Shown: positions 27,465-36,523, counted from the stretch's first letter. The stretch is 64,000 nt of DNA from Glycomyces artemisiae (GCF_003002955.1 NZ_PVTJ01000008.1:62001-126000), one strand, 5' to 3'. Translations and numbers: made by a program. Notes: generated by a model not told the origin, from the sequence alone.

Positions 27465-28971
27465 CCGGCCGCGGCGCGCGGACCGGCACCGCGCGCCGCG
27501 CCGCCAGCCACCCGGCGACCGCCAAGTACGCCAGCAGCACCGCTGTTCCGGCCCAGCCCGGCAGCGGATAGAAGCCCGCCGAGGGCACGTAGTGCCCGGT
27601 CACCTGCGGGTACTCGACCACGGCCTGCTTGAGCGCGAACACCGCCGCCGGAGTGGTCCGCAGCAGCCACTGCGCGACCGCGTCGGGCAGCAGCGGCAGT
27701 ACGCCGACCGCCAGCGGCACCGCGATGAGCACCACCGCCGCCACCGCGGCCGTCCACTTGCGGCGCAGCCACGCGCCGATCGCGAACGCCAGCACCGCAC
27801 TCAGCGCGAGCGCCGCTGCGGCCCCGGCCGCGATCCGCGCCGCGTCCCGCACCGGGAGCGGTTCGACCGGCACCCCGTTGCCTTCCAGCACTGCGGTCCC
27901 CGCCCCGATCGCGACGCCCGCCGCGACCAGTCCGACCACGAACACCGCGGTCCCGAGCACGGTCGCGCGGGCCGCGAGGTCGCTGCGTGTCAGCGCCTCC
28001 CGAGATGCCCCGAACCGGGCTGCCGCCACGACCAGCACCGCCAGCGCGAACGGCAGGCCCGCCAGGAGCCGGTCCACCGTGGCGATCCCCTCGACCCCCG
28101 CGGGCCCGATGTCGCCGGTGCCGCTCACGGTCCAGGTGCCGCCGTCCTCGACGCCGCCGGAGGGGTTGTGGAGCTTTTCCCAGTCGGTCTGGTTCATCTG
28201 TCCGACCGACTCGTTGGCCCACCCACCTGCGCCGCCCTCGACCGCGACGTTGTCGAACACGCCGACGGCCTGCGTGAACCGCGACTCCGGAAGCCCAGCG
28301 CCCCAAGCCGTCTCGCGCACGGTCAAGTCGCCGGGGGAGGCGGCGAACATGCCCGCCTGGACGGTCTCGGGGAGCCCGTCGAGGACCGCGGTCCCGACCT
28401 CCTCCCACGTCTGCCCGTCCATCGACGCGGAGGCGGTGATCCGGTCGCCGTCCCGGTCCAGCCGCAGCCACACCGGCGTCCCTGGCTCGACGGCGGGCCC
28501 GGCGACGTCCTCGATGTACCCGTGCTGGAACCGGACCCCGTGCTCCCCGGTGAGCATGAGCGCGGCGTAATCGGAGCCCTGGTCGAGCCCGTCCTTGACG
28601 ATGATCCCGGTCTTCGCCCACGGGACCAGGCCAGGGACGATCTCGTCGTGGTCGGGCGGCGGGTAGGTGATGGTGCCGGTCATGTCGGCCAGCCGCACCG
28701 TGACCGACCCGTCCGGGCCGAGTCCCCGGTGGACGAACCAGAACCGGTCGGCGACGGCCGTCCCGTCGCTTGAGGCGGGCGTCTGCGGGCAGGGGCCCTC
28801 GCACGAGGACCGGCTGCCCGCGGCCGTGAGCAGCGCGAGTCCGACGAGGACCGCCGCGGCGGCGGCGAGGGCGATGAGCCGCGCGGGGCGGCGCAGCGCC
28901 CCCAGGGCCCGCGGGCAGTGCCTGACGGTGCGGCCGACGGCCGCGCACGTGGCGTGCAGTTGCGTCTTCAT
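27439..28971 (-). CDS. ABC-2-type permease-like membrane protein with large extracellular lectin-like domain
   Basis: A 510-residue protein. After TM1 (about 32-52) comes an extracytoplasmic domain of roughly 230 residues with a concanavalin-like/DUF1349-type pattern (VKDGLDQGSDYAALML, GTPVWLRLDRDGDRITASASMDGQTWEEV). The rest carries about five TM segments, including a final pair resembling ABC-2 exporter permeases (VFALKQAVVEYPQVTG...FYPLPGWAGTAVLLAYLAVAGWLAARR). No ATPase gene is adjacent. It is divergent from a two-component system, an arrangement often seen for transporters sensed by that pair. Convergent overlap of 26 bases with the efflux gene. Function uncertain. Confidence 0.65.
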   Translation of the reverse strand: MKTQLHATCAAVGRTVRHCPRALGALRRPARLIALAAAAAVLVGLALLTAAGSRSSCEGPCPQTPASSDGTAVADRFWFVHRGLGPDGSVTVRLADMTGTITYPPPDHDEIVPGLVPWAKTGIIVKDGLDQGSDYAALMLTGEHGVRFQHGYIEDVAGPAVEPGTPVWLRLDRDGDRITASASMDGQTWEEVGTAVLDGLPETVQAGMFAASPGDLTVRETAWGAGLPESRFTQAVGVFDNVAVEGGAGGWANESVGQMNQTDWEKLHNPSGGVEDGGTWTVSGTGDIGPAGVEGIATVDRLLAGLPFALAVLVVAAARFGASREALTRSDLAARATVLGTAVFVVGLVAAGVAIGAGTAVLEGNGVPVEPLPVRDAARIAAGAAAALALSAVLAFAIGAWLRRKWTAAVAAVVLIAVPLAVGVLPLLPDAVAQWLLRTTPAAVFALKQAVVEYPQVTGHYVPSAGFYPLPGWAGTAVLLAYLAVAGWLAARRAVPVRAPRPVSAGVLAR

Positions 28972-29058
28972 GCCGGGAGTTCTACGCGCTCGTCGATGAC
29001 ACGGGCCGCACCGAACCCGTTAGGCCCCTGTTATCCCCGCGCGGGCATCCTTGGAGCC

Positions 29059-30177
29059 ATGGTGAAGACGAGGACGCGGTTCACGGTCCTGTACGGCGCC
29101 GCGTTCCTGATCTGCGGGGCGGGGCTCCTCGCGCTCGTGTTCGCGCTCTCCGGAGGCGACCTCGCCGACACGCAGCCGGCGCCCGGCCAGGGGACCGCGA
29201 GCCCCGAGGATCAGGTCGCGGCCCTCCAGCGGCAGCTCGCCGAACTGGACGACCTGCACTCCCGGCAGATCCTCACCGCCTGCCTGAGCGCGTTCGCGCT
29301 CATGGTCGTCGTGTCGCTCCTGGTCGGCCGCGTCCTCGCCAAGCGGGTCCTGCGGCCGCTGCGGCGCATCACCGCCGTCACCCGCGGGATCACCGCCGAG
29401 CACCTGGACCGCCGCCTCGCCCTCCCCGGTCCGCGCGACGAGGTCACCGACCTCGCCGACACCGTCGACGACCTCCTGGGCCGCCTCGAAGCGTCCTTCG
29501 CGGCGCAGCGCCGCTTCGCCGCCGACGCCTCCCACGAGCTGCGCACCCCGCTCGCGACCATGCGCGCCACCGTCGACGTCGCCGCCGCCAAGCCCGCCGC
29601 CCCTGCGTCCGTCACCGCGCTCGCCGAACGCCTGCGGCCCCAGCTCGACCAGGTCGACCGGCTCTTGGACGGCCTCCTCGCGCTCGCCCGCGCCCAGCAC
29701 GGCGCCGTCGCCGCCGACGACACCGTGGACCTCGCCGCCGTCGCGGCCGCCGCGATCGAGGCGCGCGCCGACGACATCGCCACTGCCCGCCTCACCGTCA
29801 CGACCGCCGCCGAACCCGGCTCGCGCGTCCGCGGCGACACCGCACTCCTGGCCCGCATGGTCGGCAACCTGATCGACAACGCCGTCGACCACAACGGACC
29901 GGACGGCGCCATCGCCGTCGCCACCGCGCCCGCGGACGGCAAGGTCCGCCTCACGGTCCGGTCCTCCGGCCCGGTCCTCGACCAGGCCGCCGTCGACGAC
30001 CTGGTCCGCCCCTTCCACCGCCTCGGCGCCGACCGCACCGGCTCCGACCGCGGCTCCGGGCTCGGCCTCGCGATCGTCCACGCCGTCGCCGCCGCCCACG
30101 GCGGCGCCCTCACGCTCACCGCCGCACCCGAAGGCGGCCTCACCGCGACGGTCGATCTCCCGGAGGCCCCGCGATGA
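29059..30177 (+). CDS. Sensor histidine kinase
   Basis: A 372-residue membrane kinase. TM1 is near 9-30 and TM2 near 73-94, leaving a short (about 40-residue) extracytoplasmic loop. A HAMP domain follows (RVLRPLRRITAVTRGITAEHLDRRL), then the dimerisation/phosphoacceptor site ADASHELRTPLATMRATV (His near residue 160), the N box GNLIDNAVDHNG and the G box GSDRGSGLGLAIVHAV. The four-base ATGA overlap with the response regulator gene shows a cognate pair. The small sensor loop suggests sensing of membrane-level signals. Confidence 0.95.
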   Translation: MVKTRTRFTVLYGAAFLICGAGLLALVFALSGGDLADTQPAPGQGTASPEDQVAALQRQLAELDDLHSRQILTACLSAFALMVVVSLLVGRVLAKRVLRPLRRITAVTRGITAEHLDRRLALPGPRDEVTDLADTVDDLLGRLEASFAAQRRFAADASHELRTPLATMRATVDVAAAKPAAPASVTALAERLRPQLDQVDRLLDGLLALARAQHGAVAADDTVDLAAVAAAAIEARADDIATARLTVTTAAEPGSRVRGDTALLARMVGNLIDNAVDHNGPDGAIAVATAPADGKVRLTVRSSGPVLDQAAVDDLVRPFHRLGADRTGSDRGSGLGLAIVHAVAAAHGGALTLTAAPEGGLTATVDLPEAPR

Positions 30178-30830
30178 GGGTCCTCGTCGTCGAAGACGCC
30201 CGCGCCCTCGCCGAAGTCGTCGCCGAGGGCCTGCGCGACAACGGGTTGGCCGTCGACCTCGCCTTCGACGGCCTCGCCGCCGCCGAGAAGCTCGGCTGCA
30301 CCGCCTACGACGTGCTCGTCCTCGACCGGGACCTCCCCGGCCTGCACGGCGACGCGGTCTGCCGCCTCGTCGCCGACCGCCCCGACCGGCCCATGATCCT
30401 CATGCTCACCGCGGCGGGCGCCCCCGACGACCGCGTCTCCGGCCTGGTCCTCGGCGCCGACGACTACCTGCCGAAGCCGTTCCACTTCCCCGAGCTGGTG
30501 CTGCGCGTCCAGGCCCTCGCCCGCCGCCGCCCCGACGCCCGCCCGCGCACGCTCCGCGTCGCCGGGATCGAACTGGACCCGGTGCGGCGCACCGCGGTCC
30601 GCGACGGCCGGGTCCTGTCCCTGTCGGTGAAGGAGTTCGCGGTCCTTGAGGCCCTCATGCACGCCAGCCCCGGGTTCCTCTCGGCCGAGCGGCTCCTGGA
30701 GCAGGTGTGGGACGAGCACGCCGACCCGTTCACGAACACCGTCGCCGTCACCGTGGGCCGCCTGCGCCGCAAGCTCGGCGCGCCCGCGGTCCTCGCGACG
30801 ACCCCGGGCGTGGGCTACCGGCTGGAGTGA
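30174..30830 (+). CDS. OmpR-family response regulator
   Basis: A 218-residue regulator. The receiver domain has the acidic pocket VVEDA and the phosphoacceptor Asp in VLVLDRDLPG (about residue 51), Thr in MLTAAG and Lys in YLPKPF. The C-terminal winged helix (residues about 125-218) has LSVKEFAVLEALMHASPGFLSAERLLEQVWD and NTVAVTVGRLRRKLG. It works with the preceding kinase; a likely target is the divergent permease gene. The 3' end overlaps the opposite cation channel gene by 16 bases. Confidence 0.96.
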   Translation: MRVLVVEDARALAEVVAEGLRDNGLAVDLAFDGLAAAEKLGCTAYDVLVLDRDLPGLHGDAVCRLVADRPDRPMILMLTAAGAPDDRVSGLVLGADDYLPKPFHFPELVLRVQALARRRPDARPRTLRVAGIELDPVRRTAVRDGRVLSLSVKEFAVLEALMHASPGFLSAERLLEQVWDEHADPFTNTVAVTVGRLRRKLGAPAVLATTPGVGYRLE

Positions 30831-31324
30831 CGGGCCCCGCGCTGGCGGGCCCGCGCGGTCAGCTTGCGGGCCATGAGCGACGCCGACGCGGCGATCACGG
30901 TGAAGTTGAACGCCATCTGCACCGTCAGCAGCGCCCGCGCGATCTGCCCCTGGGCGTGGACGTCGCCGAAGCCCACTGTCAGGAGCGTGCTCAGCGCGAA
31001 GTAGAGCGCGTCGATGCGGGTCGCCAGCCCGGCGAACTCGTCGGGCCGGTGGACCGCGACGCCGTAGTCGGCGAGCGCGAACACGAGGACCCCGCCGAGG
31101 ATCGCCACGAGCAGCCCGCCCAGCGGGGCGTCCGGGTCGCGGAGCTGGCGCTCGGCCTCCCAGTAGGCGAAGACCGCGATCGTCGCCAGCATCGCCGCGG
31201 TCACAGCCCACCGCAGGACCAGTACACCGGGGTCGGCGCCGGCGTTGACGGGGACGATCGCGTAGGCGACCGCGAGCGCGAGGCACATGGCCGCGTACCG
31301 CCACGGCGCCGGAAGCCGCTTCAC
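30815..31324 (-). CDS. Small potassium-channel-like protein
   Basis: A 169-residue membrane protein. Two N-terminal hydrophobic segments and a third (GGLLVAILGGVLVFALADYGV) precede a pore loop with the selectivity filter TVGFGD (about 114-119), then a last TM helix. The filter TVGFGD is the standard K+ channel signature. There is no cytosolic RCK or cyclic-nucleotide domain. Start is GTG overlapping the stop of the upstream chloride-channel gene by four bases, so the two are translationally coupled. The pairing suggests coordinated K+ and Cl- movement, for example in osmotic or acid stress. Confidence 0.85.
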   Translation of the reverse strand: MKRLPAPWRYAAMCLALAVAYAIVPVNAGADPGVLVLRWAVTAAMLATIAVFAYWEAERQLRDPDAPLGGLLVAILGGVLVFALADYGVAVHRPDEFAGLATRIDALYFALSTLLTVGFGDVHAQGQIARALLTVQMAFNFTVIAASASLMARKLTARARQRGARHSSR

Positions 31325-32619
31325 GCCGCCTCCCCGGTCCGGGACCGGTCGAGGACCCGGCCGGTCACGAACGCGACGACGACGGCGATGAGCACCACCG
31401 GGGTCATCGACGCGGCGTCGGCGCCGAGCAGCAGCGTCACCAGGATCGCCGCCGACACCGGCAGCGGCAGGACCGCCGCGGTCGCCGCCGCCATGCCCGC
31501 CGCCAGCGCGGGCACCGCCCCGAACCCGGGGAGCGCGCTGAGCAGGACGCCCGCGGCCGCGCCGAGGAACACGCCGGGGAAGATCGGGCCGCCGCGCAGC
31601 GCCGCCAGCGACACCGCGTACGCCACGCCCTTGAACACCAGGACCGCGACGAGCACGCCGATCCCGAACGCCTCCGGGTCCCGGCTCAGGTCCGCGAGCG
31701 AGTCCTGCCCCGACAGGAGCACGTCGACGGGGGAGCGGCCCGTGAGCAGCGCGTACGCGCCCGCGCACACCGCCGTCACCGCGACCGCGGTGAGCGCCAT
31801 GGCCATCGGCCGCCGCTGCGCGACCGGCGCGAGGCGCCTGCCGAGCGCGTGGACCTCCCTGACGCCGACCGCGATCGCCACGGCCGCGGGGACCGTCCAC
31901 AGCAGGTCGGTCACGTGCAGCGTCGCGTCCGGCAGGCCCGGCAGCTCCAGCGACGACACCGGCAGGCCCGTCCACGCGCCGAGCCCGGTGAAGATGAGCG
32001 CGCCCACGCCCGCCGACAGCAGGCACGGCAGCAGCAGCTTCGTGAGCTTCGGCCCCGCGAACCCGGCGGCCTCCAGGATGAACACGGCCGCGACGAGGGG
32101 GCTGCCGAAGATCACGGCGACGGCCGCGGCCGAACCTGACGTGCCGACGATCCCCGCCGCGGGCGTGCCCTGCGTGCGGCGCGCGAGCATGAGCGCCGTC
32201 GCCGCGCCCACGGCCATGAGCGGCGCCTCGGGTCCGAGGACCACGCCGAGCGGCAGGCCGCCGACGGCCGCGAGCAGCACGCCCGGCAGGTACGCGGGCT
32301 TGACGGGCTCGGCCGAGAGGCCGTCGATCGGCAGGTGCCCGGCCCCGCCGGGCGTCCACTTGACCGCCGCGCCCGTGAGCAGGCCGCCCAGCAGCAGCCA
32401 CGGGGCCGGCCACCACCACGGCACCGGGTCGAGGCCGAGATCCGCGGGCAGGTCCTCCCACACGAGGGCCGTCAGGCGGTGCAGCAGCGCCAGGAACGCG
32501 AACGCGACCGCCGAGACGGGGACGCCGACGAGCCCTGCGAGCAGCAGCACCCGCAGATACGGGCCGCTGCGCGCCAACTGCTCCAGCCGCCCTGCCTCCG
32601 GTTCCGCCCGATCGCCCAC
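31321..32619 (-). CDS. ClC-family chloride channel / H+-Cl- antiporter
   Basis: A 432-residue ClC protein. The anion-selectivity segments are visible: GVVLGPEAPLMAVGA (the GxExP motif, here GPEAP), GTSGSAAAVAVIFGSPLVAAVFILEAAG, and RGGPIFPGVFLGAAAG (the GxFxP region). The shortened N-terminus and lack of CBS domains are normal for prokaryotic types. I did not find an obvious external gating Glu in the usual GREGP form; here the sequence is GPEAP with the Glu retained. GTG start. First gene of the coupled pair with the K+ channel. Confidence 0.9.
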   Translation of the reverse strand: MGDRAEPEAGRLEQLARSGPYLRVLLLAGLVGVPVSAVAFAFLALLHRLTALVWEDLPADLGLDPVPWWWPAPWLLLGGLLTGAAVKWTPGGAGHLPIDGLSAEPVKPAYLPGVLLAAVGGLPLGVVLGPEAPLMAVGAATALMLARRTQGTPAAGIVGTSGSAAAVAVIFGSPLVAAVFILEAAGFAGPKLTKLLLPCLLSAGVGALIFTGLGAWTGLPVSSLELPGLPDATLHVTDLLWTVPAAVAIAVGVREVHALGRRLAPVAQRRPMAMALTAVAVTAVCAGAYALLTGRSPVDVLLSGQDSLADLSRDPEAFGIGVLVAVLVFKGVAYAVSLAALRGGPIFPGVFLGAAAGVLLSALPGFGAVPALAAGMAAATAAVLPLPVSAAILVTLLLGADAASMTPVVLIAVVVAFVTGRVLDRSRTGEAA

Positions 32620-32692
32620 CGCGCCCCCTCACCCGTCACAGTGGATCTTCCACCGCGCGGGGGCCCGGCACCGGGCGTTCGCGCAAACGGAG

Positions 32693-33280
32693 TCAGCTCG
32701 CGCCGACCGGCCGCAGCGCCGCCATCGTCCGGTCCAGGGACGGCGCGAACTCCTCGGGGTCGCACGCGGGGAACGCCGCCGCGTGCAGGCACGCGAACGC
32801 CCCGCCGACCATCGCCCGCAGCACCACCGGGTCCGCGTCCTCCGACCGCGCCAGCAGCGCGTCGGTGAGCATCCGCTGGAGCAGCTCCAGGCGGCACAGG
32901 TACGAGGCGAGCAGCCGCGGGGACCGGTCGATAATTCGCTGGATCGCGGCGTCGTGCTCGCGCGATACTGGGTCGCCGAAGCGCTCGACGACCGGGTCGA
33001 ACGCGCGCCGCAGCGAGTCCCATTCGTGCTCGCCCGCGGGCCGCGCCGCCAGCCGGGCCGCGAGGTCCTCGCCCAGCCGCTCCAGGCTGTCGAGCACGAC
33101 CTCGTCCTTCGAGGCGAAGTACCGGAAGAACGACCGCTGCGACATGCCGACGGCCGCGGCGATCTCGTCGACCGTCGTCTCCTCGAAGCCCTTGTCGACG
33201 AACAGCTCCTCGGCGGCCCGTGCAATGCGCGACTGCACGGCCCGGCGTGACACTTCTCGCAGACTCCCACCGGCGCTCAT
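32693..33280 (-). CDS. TetR family transcriptional regulator
   Basis: A 195-residue repressor. The N-terminal helix-turn-helix is RIARAAEELFVDKGFEETTVDEIAAAVGMSQRSFFRYFASKDEVVLD (read in parts, residues about 17-63). The remainder is the divergent ligand-binding domain (TetR_C-like, ending ALRPVGAS). It is divergent from an EmrB/QacA-type efflux gene and most likely represses it and itself. The 114-base gap contains CAGTCACTG (33310-33318), a small palindrome that could be part of the operator. Confidence 0.92.
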   Translation of the reverse strand: MSAGGSLREVSRRAVQSRIARAAEELFVDKGFEETTVDEIAAAVGMSQRSFFRYFASKDEVVLDSLERLGEDLAARLAARPAGEHEWDSLRRAFDPVVERFGDPVSREHDAAIQRIIDRSPRLLASYLCRLELLQRMLTDALLARSEDADPVVLRAMVGGAFACLHAAAFPACDPEEFAPSLDRTMAALRPVGAS

Positions 33281-33394
33281 GGTCGGATGGTAGCAACTGC
33301 AATGATTGACAGTCACTGACACTTCCGGGGCGTCAGCGCCGTCACCACAGCGCGGCACCGGCACGTCCACAACACCCGAAGGATGATCCCCCCA

Positions 33395-34894
33395 ATGAGC
33401 GTTGACCAGCGACCGGCCGACACACCGCCGTCCGCCGAACCCGCCGAAACCGCCCCCTCGGAGGGGGTCCCGGCCCAGATCAAACTGGTGCTCGGCGTGC
33501 TCCTCGTGGCCGCGTTCGTGATGATCCTCAACGAGACCATCATGGGCGTCGCGCTCCCCGAGCTCATGGAGCAGTTCAGCCTGACCGCCGCCACCGTCCA
33601 GTGGCTCACCACCGGGTTCATGCTCACCATGGCCGTGGTGATCCCCATGACCGGGCTCATCCTCCAGCGGTTCACCACCCGCACCGTCTTCATCGCCGCG
33701 ATGACCCTGTTCACCGTCGGCACGATCCTGGCCGCCTCGGCGCCGGTCTTCGGCGTCCTCGTCGCCGCCCGCGTCATCCAGGCCAGCGGCACCGCCGTCA
33801 TGCTGCCGCTGCTCATGACCACCGTCATGACGTTCGTCCCCGCCGACCGGCGCGGGCGCACCATCGGCTTCATCACCATCGTCATCGCCGTCGCCCCCGC
33901 GATCGGCCCGACGTTCTCCGGGTTCATCCTCTCCCAGCTCACCTGGCACTGGATGTTCCTGTCGGTGCTGCCGATCGCCGTCCTCGGCCTCGTCCTCGGC
34001 GCCCTGAAGATCCAGAACCTCGGCGAGACCCGCCCGGTGAAGTTCGACCTGCTCTCCGCGCTGCTGTCCGCGGTCGCCTTCGGCGGCCTCATCTACGGCC
34101 TCTCCTCCATCGGCGAGGCCGCGGCCGGGGCCCACACCCCGGTCCCGCCGTACGCGGCGATCAGTGCGGGCGCGGTCGCGCTGGCCCTGTTCGTGCTCCG
34201 GCAGCTGCGCCTCCAGCGCACCGACTCGGCGCTGCTGGACCTGCGCGTGTTCCGCTCCCGCTCGTTCACCGTCGGCGTCGTCATGCTGCTGGTCTCCATG
34301 GCCGCCCTGTTCGGGTCGCTCATCCTGCTGCCCATGTACCTCCAGAACGTCCTGGAGCTCACCACGTTCCAGACCGGCCTGGTGGTCCTGCCCGGCGGCC
34401 TCGCCATGGGCCTCACCGGCCCCACGGTCGGCCGCCTCTACGACAAGCTCGGCCCGCGCCCGCTCGTCATCCCCGGCTCGTTCGGCGTGTTCGGGGCGCT
34501 GGCCCTGCTGACGCTGCTCGACCAGGCGAGCCCGGTGTGGTTCGTCGTCGTCATCCACGTCCTCATGAGCCTGAGCCTGAGCCTGCTCATGACGCCGCTC
34601 ATGACGTCCTCGCTCGGGTCGCTGAAGATGGAGCTGTACTCGCACGGCAGCGCCGTCCTCACCACCCTCCAGCAGGTCGCGGGCGCCGCGGGCACCGCCG
34701 TGTTCATCACCCTGATGACCACCGGCACCAAGGCCAGCCTGGAGTCCGGGGCCGAGGCGGTCACCGCCACGGCCGACGGCATCCACACCGCGTTCCTGTG
34801 GGGCGCGGGCATGGCCGTGATCGCCGTGGCCGCGGCGTTCATGGTCCGCAAGCCCGCCGTCGACGGCCAGGAGCCCGCGCTCGCCGCGCACTAG
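33395..34894 (+). CDS. DHA2 (EmrB/QacA) family MFS drug efflux transporter
   Basis: A 499-residue permease with about 14 TM segments. Family signatures are LNETIMGVALPELM in TM1, VQWLTTGFMLTMAV, RVIQASGTAVMLPLLMTTV and AIGPTFSGFILSQLTWHWMF, the last being the antiporter motif C. GAAGGA precedes the ATG at 33395; the in-frame ATG at 33383 is too close to that site to be used. Probably regulated by the divergent TetR gene. It likely exports hydrophobic drugs or toxic metabolites. Confidence 0.94.
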   Translation: MSVDQRPADTPPSAEPAETAPSEGVPAQIKLVLGVLLVAAFVMILNETIMGVALPELMEQFSLTAATVQWLTTGFMLTMAVVIPMTGLILQRFTTRTVFIAAMTLFTVGTILAASAPVFGVLVAARVIQASGTAVMLPLLMTTVMTFVPADRRGRTIGFITIVIAVAPAIGPTFSGFILSQLTWHWMFLSVLPIAVLGLVLGALKIQNLGETRPVKFDLLSALLSAVAFGGLIYGLSSIGEAAAGAHTPVPPYAAISAGAVALALFVLRQLRLQRTDSALLDLRVFRSRSFTVGVVMLLVSMAALFGSLILLPMYLQNVLELTTFQTGLVVLPGGLAMGLTGPTVGRLYDKLGPRPLVIPGSFGVFGALALLTLLDQASPVWFVVVIHVLMSLSLSLLMTPLMTSSLGSLKMELYSHGSAVLTTLQQVAGAAGTAVFITLMTTGTKASLESGAEAVTATADGIHTAFLWGAGMAVIAVAAAFMVRKPAVDGQEPALAAH

Positions 34895-34909
34895 CCCCTG
34901 ACGACGCCC

Positions 34910-34944
34910 ACCGGGCCCGGCCGCACCGCGCGGCCGGGCCCGGT
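34910..34944. terminator. 15-bp perfect hairpin between convergent genes
   Basis: Perfect arms 34910-34924 and 34930-34944 with a 5-nt loop, 16 bases after the efflux stop and 9 bases before the ArsR-type gene stop. It is very G+C-rich, with no T-run, and probably terminates both genes. Confidence 0.75.
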
Positions 34945-34952
34945 CGCGTTCG

Positions 34953-35450
34953 TCATCCGGCCTGCCCGGAGCGGTAGAGGCCCACGAGGACGCCGTAGCG
35001 GGGCTCGCCCTCGGCCTCCTCAAGGCCGTTGACGAGCGCTTCGAGGGTCTCCCGCACGTGCCGGGCCTGGGCCTCGGTGAGGCGGACGCCCCGCAGGACC
35101 ACCAGCGGGTCGTCGGCGTCGGCGACGATCTCGTCGGCGACGGCCGCGAGGACGATCTTCGTGGTCTCGCCGGTCTCGTAGTGCAGCCTGCGGAAGGCGC
35201 GCCTGAAGTACTGCTCGGTGCCGCCCCGGACCTGCCGCTCGTGGTCGAGCACCACCAGGCCCGCCTCGCGGAGGAGCTTCAGGTGGTGCCCGGCGCTGCC
35301 CTTGCTGATGCCGAGGTCGGCGGCGAGGCCGCTCAGCGTCGCGGGCCGCTCCCCGAGGGCGAACAGGAGCCGGTGCCGGACCGGGTGCGCCAGCGCGCGG
35401 TACTGCTGCGGGGTCGAGACCGTCAGATCGGGGGCGTGCGCTTCGTCCAT
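34953..35450 (-). CDS. ArsR-like winged-helix transcriptional regulator
   Basis: A 165-residue regulator with an ArsR/MarR-like winged helix (YRALAHPVRHRLLFALGERPATLSGLAADLGISKGSAGHHLKLLREAGLV, residues about 17-65) and a C-terminal region unlike metal-sensing ArsR proteins. No metal-binding Cys is present. I start it at the ATG at 35450; the open frame to 35486 would run through the operator. It is divergent from an S41 peptidase gene, with a perfect palindrome between them, so it probably represses itself and that gene. Confidence 0.9.
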   Translation of the reverse strand: MDEAHAPDLTVSTPQQYRALAHPVRHRLLFALGERPATLSGLAADLGISKGSAGHHLKLLREAGLVVLDHERQVRGGTEQYFRRAFRRLHYETGETTKIVLAAVADEIVADADDPLVVLRGVRLTEAQARHVRETLEALVNGLEEAEGEPRYGVLVGLYRSGQAG

Positions 35451-35456
35451 GAAATC

Positions 35457-35480
35457 AAGTGTCCAGAAAACTGGACACTT
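35457..35480. promoter_or_regulatory. Operator and promoter between ArsR-like and S41 peptidase genes
   Basis: Perfect 10-bp arms AAGTGTCCAG and CTGGACACTT are separated by AAAA. On the minus strand a consensus TTGACA (35482-35487) overlaps the edge of this palindrome, and GACACT follows at 17-base spacing, so a bound dimer would block the regulator's own promoter. The peptidase start is 57 bases away on the other side. Confidence 0.75.
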
Positions 35481-35536
35481 TGTCAACGGCGTGGTTCACT
35501 TCTCGGTATCACCCGCCCCGCATGGAGGTCCCTCTC

Positions 35537-36508
35537 ATGAACGCCGTCATCCCGCAGATCGCGAAACTGCTCCACGAGCACTACGTGTTCCCCGAGGTCG
35601 CCGCCGAGCTCGGCGACCTCCTCGCCGCCCGCGCGGCCGAAGGCCGCTACGAAGGCGCCGGCCAGGCCCGCCTCGCCGAGCTCGTCACCGCCGACCTGCA
35701 ATCGGTCAACGGCGACCTCCACCTGCGCCTCAAGCACAGCGAGGCCGAACTCGAAGAGGCCCACGACGACGAGGAGACCCAGCTGCGGCAGATGGCCGAA
35801 TGGGCCGGCCTCGCCTGCGGCGGCGTCGCCGCCGCGCAGCGCCTCCCAGGCAACGTCGGCCTCCTCAAGATCGCGCCGCTCCTGTTCCCGCCCGCCGTCG
35901 CGGGCGACCAGGTCACCGCCGCCTTCCACCTCCTCGCCTCGACCGACGCGCTCATCCTCGACCTGCGCGAATGCCTCGGCGGCGACCCGAACATGGTCGC
36001 CTGGGCCTACGGCTTCCTCACCGGCCCCGAACCCGTGCAGCTCACCGGCATGGCCCACCGCGACCCGGCCGACCTCCACCAGCTGTGGTCCTCCCACGTC
36101 CCCGGCCCGAAATTCGGCCCCGACAAGCCCGTGTGGGTCCTCACCAGCGCCATCACGTTCTCCGGCGGCGAAGCCCTCAGCTTCGACCTCCAGGAGCGCG
36201 GCCGCGCCGCCGTCGTCGGCGAGCGCACCAGGGGCGGCGCCCACCCCCGCCAGGGCTTCAAAGTGGACACCCACCTGGAGGTCACCATCCCCACCGCCCG
36301 CTCCGTCAGCCCCATCTCCGGCGGCAACTGGGAAGGCACCGGCATCGCCCCCGACGTCCCCGTGGCCGCCGCCGACGCGCTCCCCGCCGCCCACCGCCTC
36401 GCCCTCGAAGCGGTCCTCGCCCTCGGCGCCGACGGCTTCCGCGCGCAGGTCGCCGCCGAGGCCCGCCAGGCCCTCGCCGGCTTGGAGCACGCCGCCGCCG
36501 ACTCCTGA
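35537..36508 (+). CDS. S41 family peptidase (tail-specific protease-like), cytoplasmic
   Basis: A 323-residue S41 peptidase without signal peptide or PDZ domain. The N-terminal helical lid IAKLLHEHYVFPEVAAELGDLL and VNGDLHLRL are typical of the family branch related to IRBP domains. The catalytic Ser is in TSAITFSGGEALSF, and ALILDLRECLGGDPNM carries the conserved oxyanion-region GG. GGAGG is eight bases before the ATG. Controlled most likely by the divergent ArsR-like protein through the palindrome. Substrate unknown. Confidence 0.9.
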   Translation: MNAVIPQIAKLLHEHYVFPEVAAELGDLLAARAAEGRYEGAGQARLAELVTADLQSVNGDLHLRLKHSEAELEEAHDDEETQLRQMAEWAGLACGGVAAAQRLPGNVGLLKIAPLLFPPAVAGDQVTAAFHLLASTDALILDLRECLGGDPNMVAWAYGFLTGPEPVQLTGMAHRDPADLHQLWSSHVPGPKFGPDKPVWVLTSAITFSGGEALSFDLQERGRAAVVGERTRGGAHPRQGFKVDTHLEVTIPTARSVSPISGGNWEGTGIAPDVPVAAADALPAAHRLALEAVLALGADGFRAQVAAEARQALAGLEHAAADS

Positions 36509-36523
36509 TGCATTGCGGCGCAG

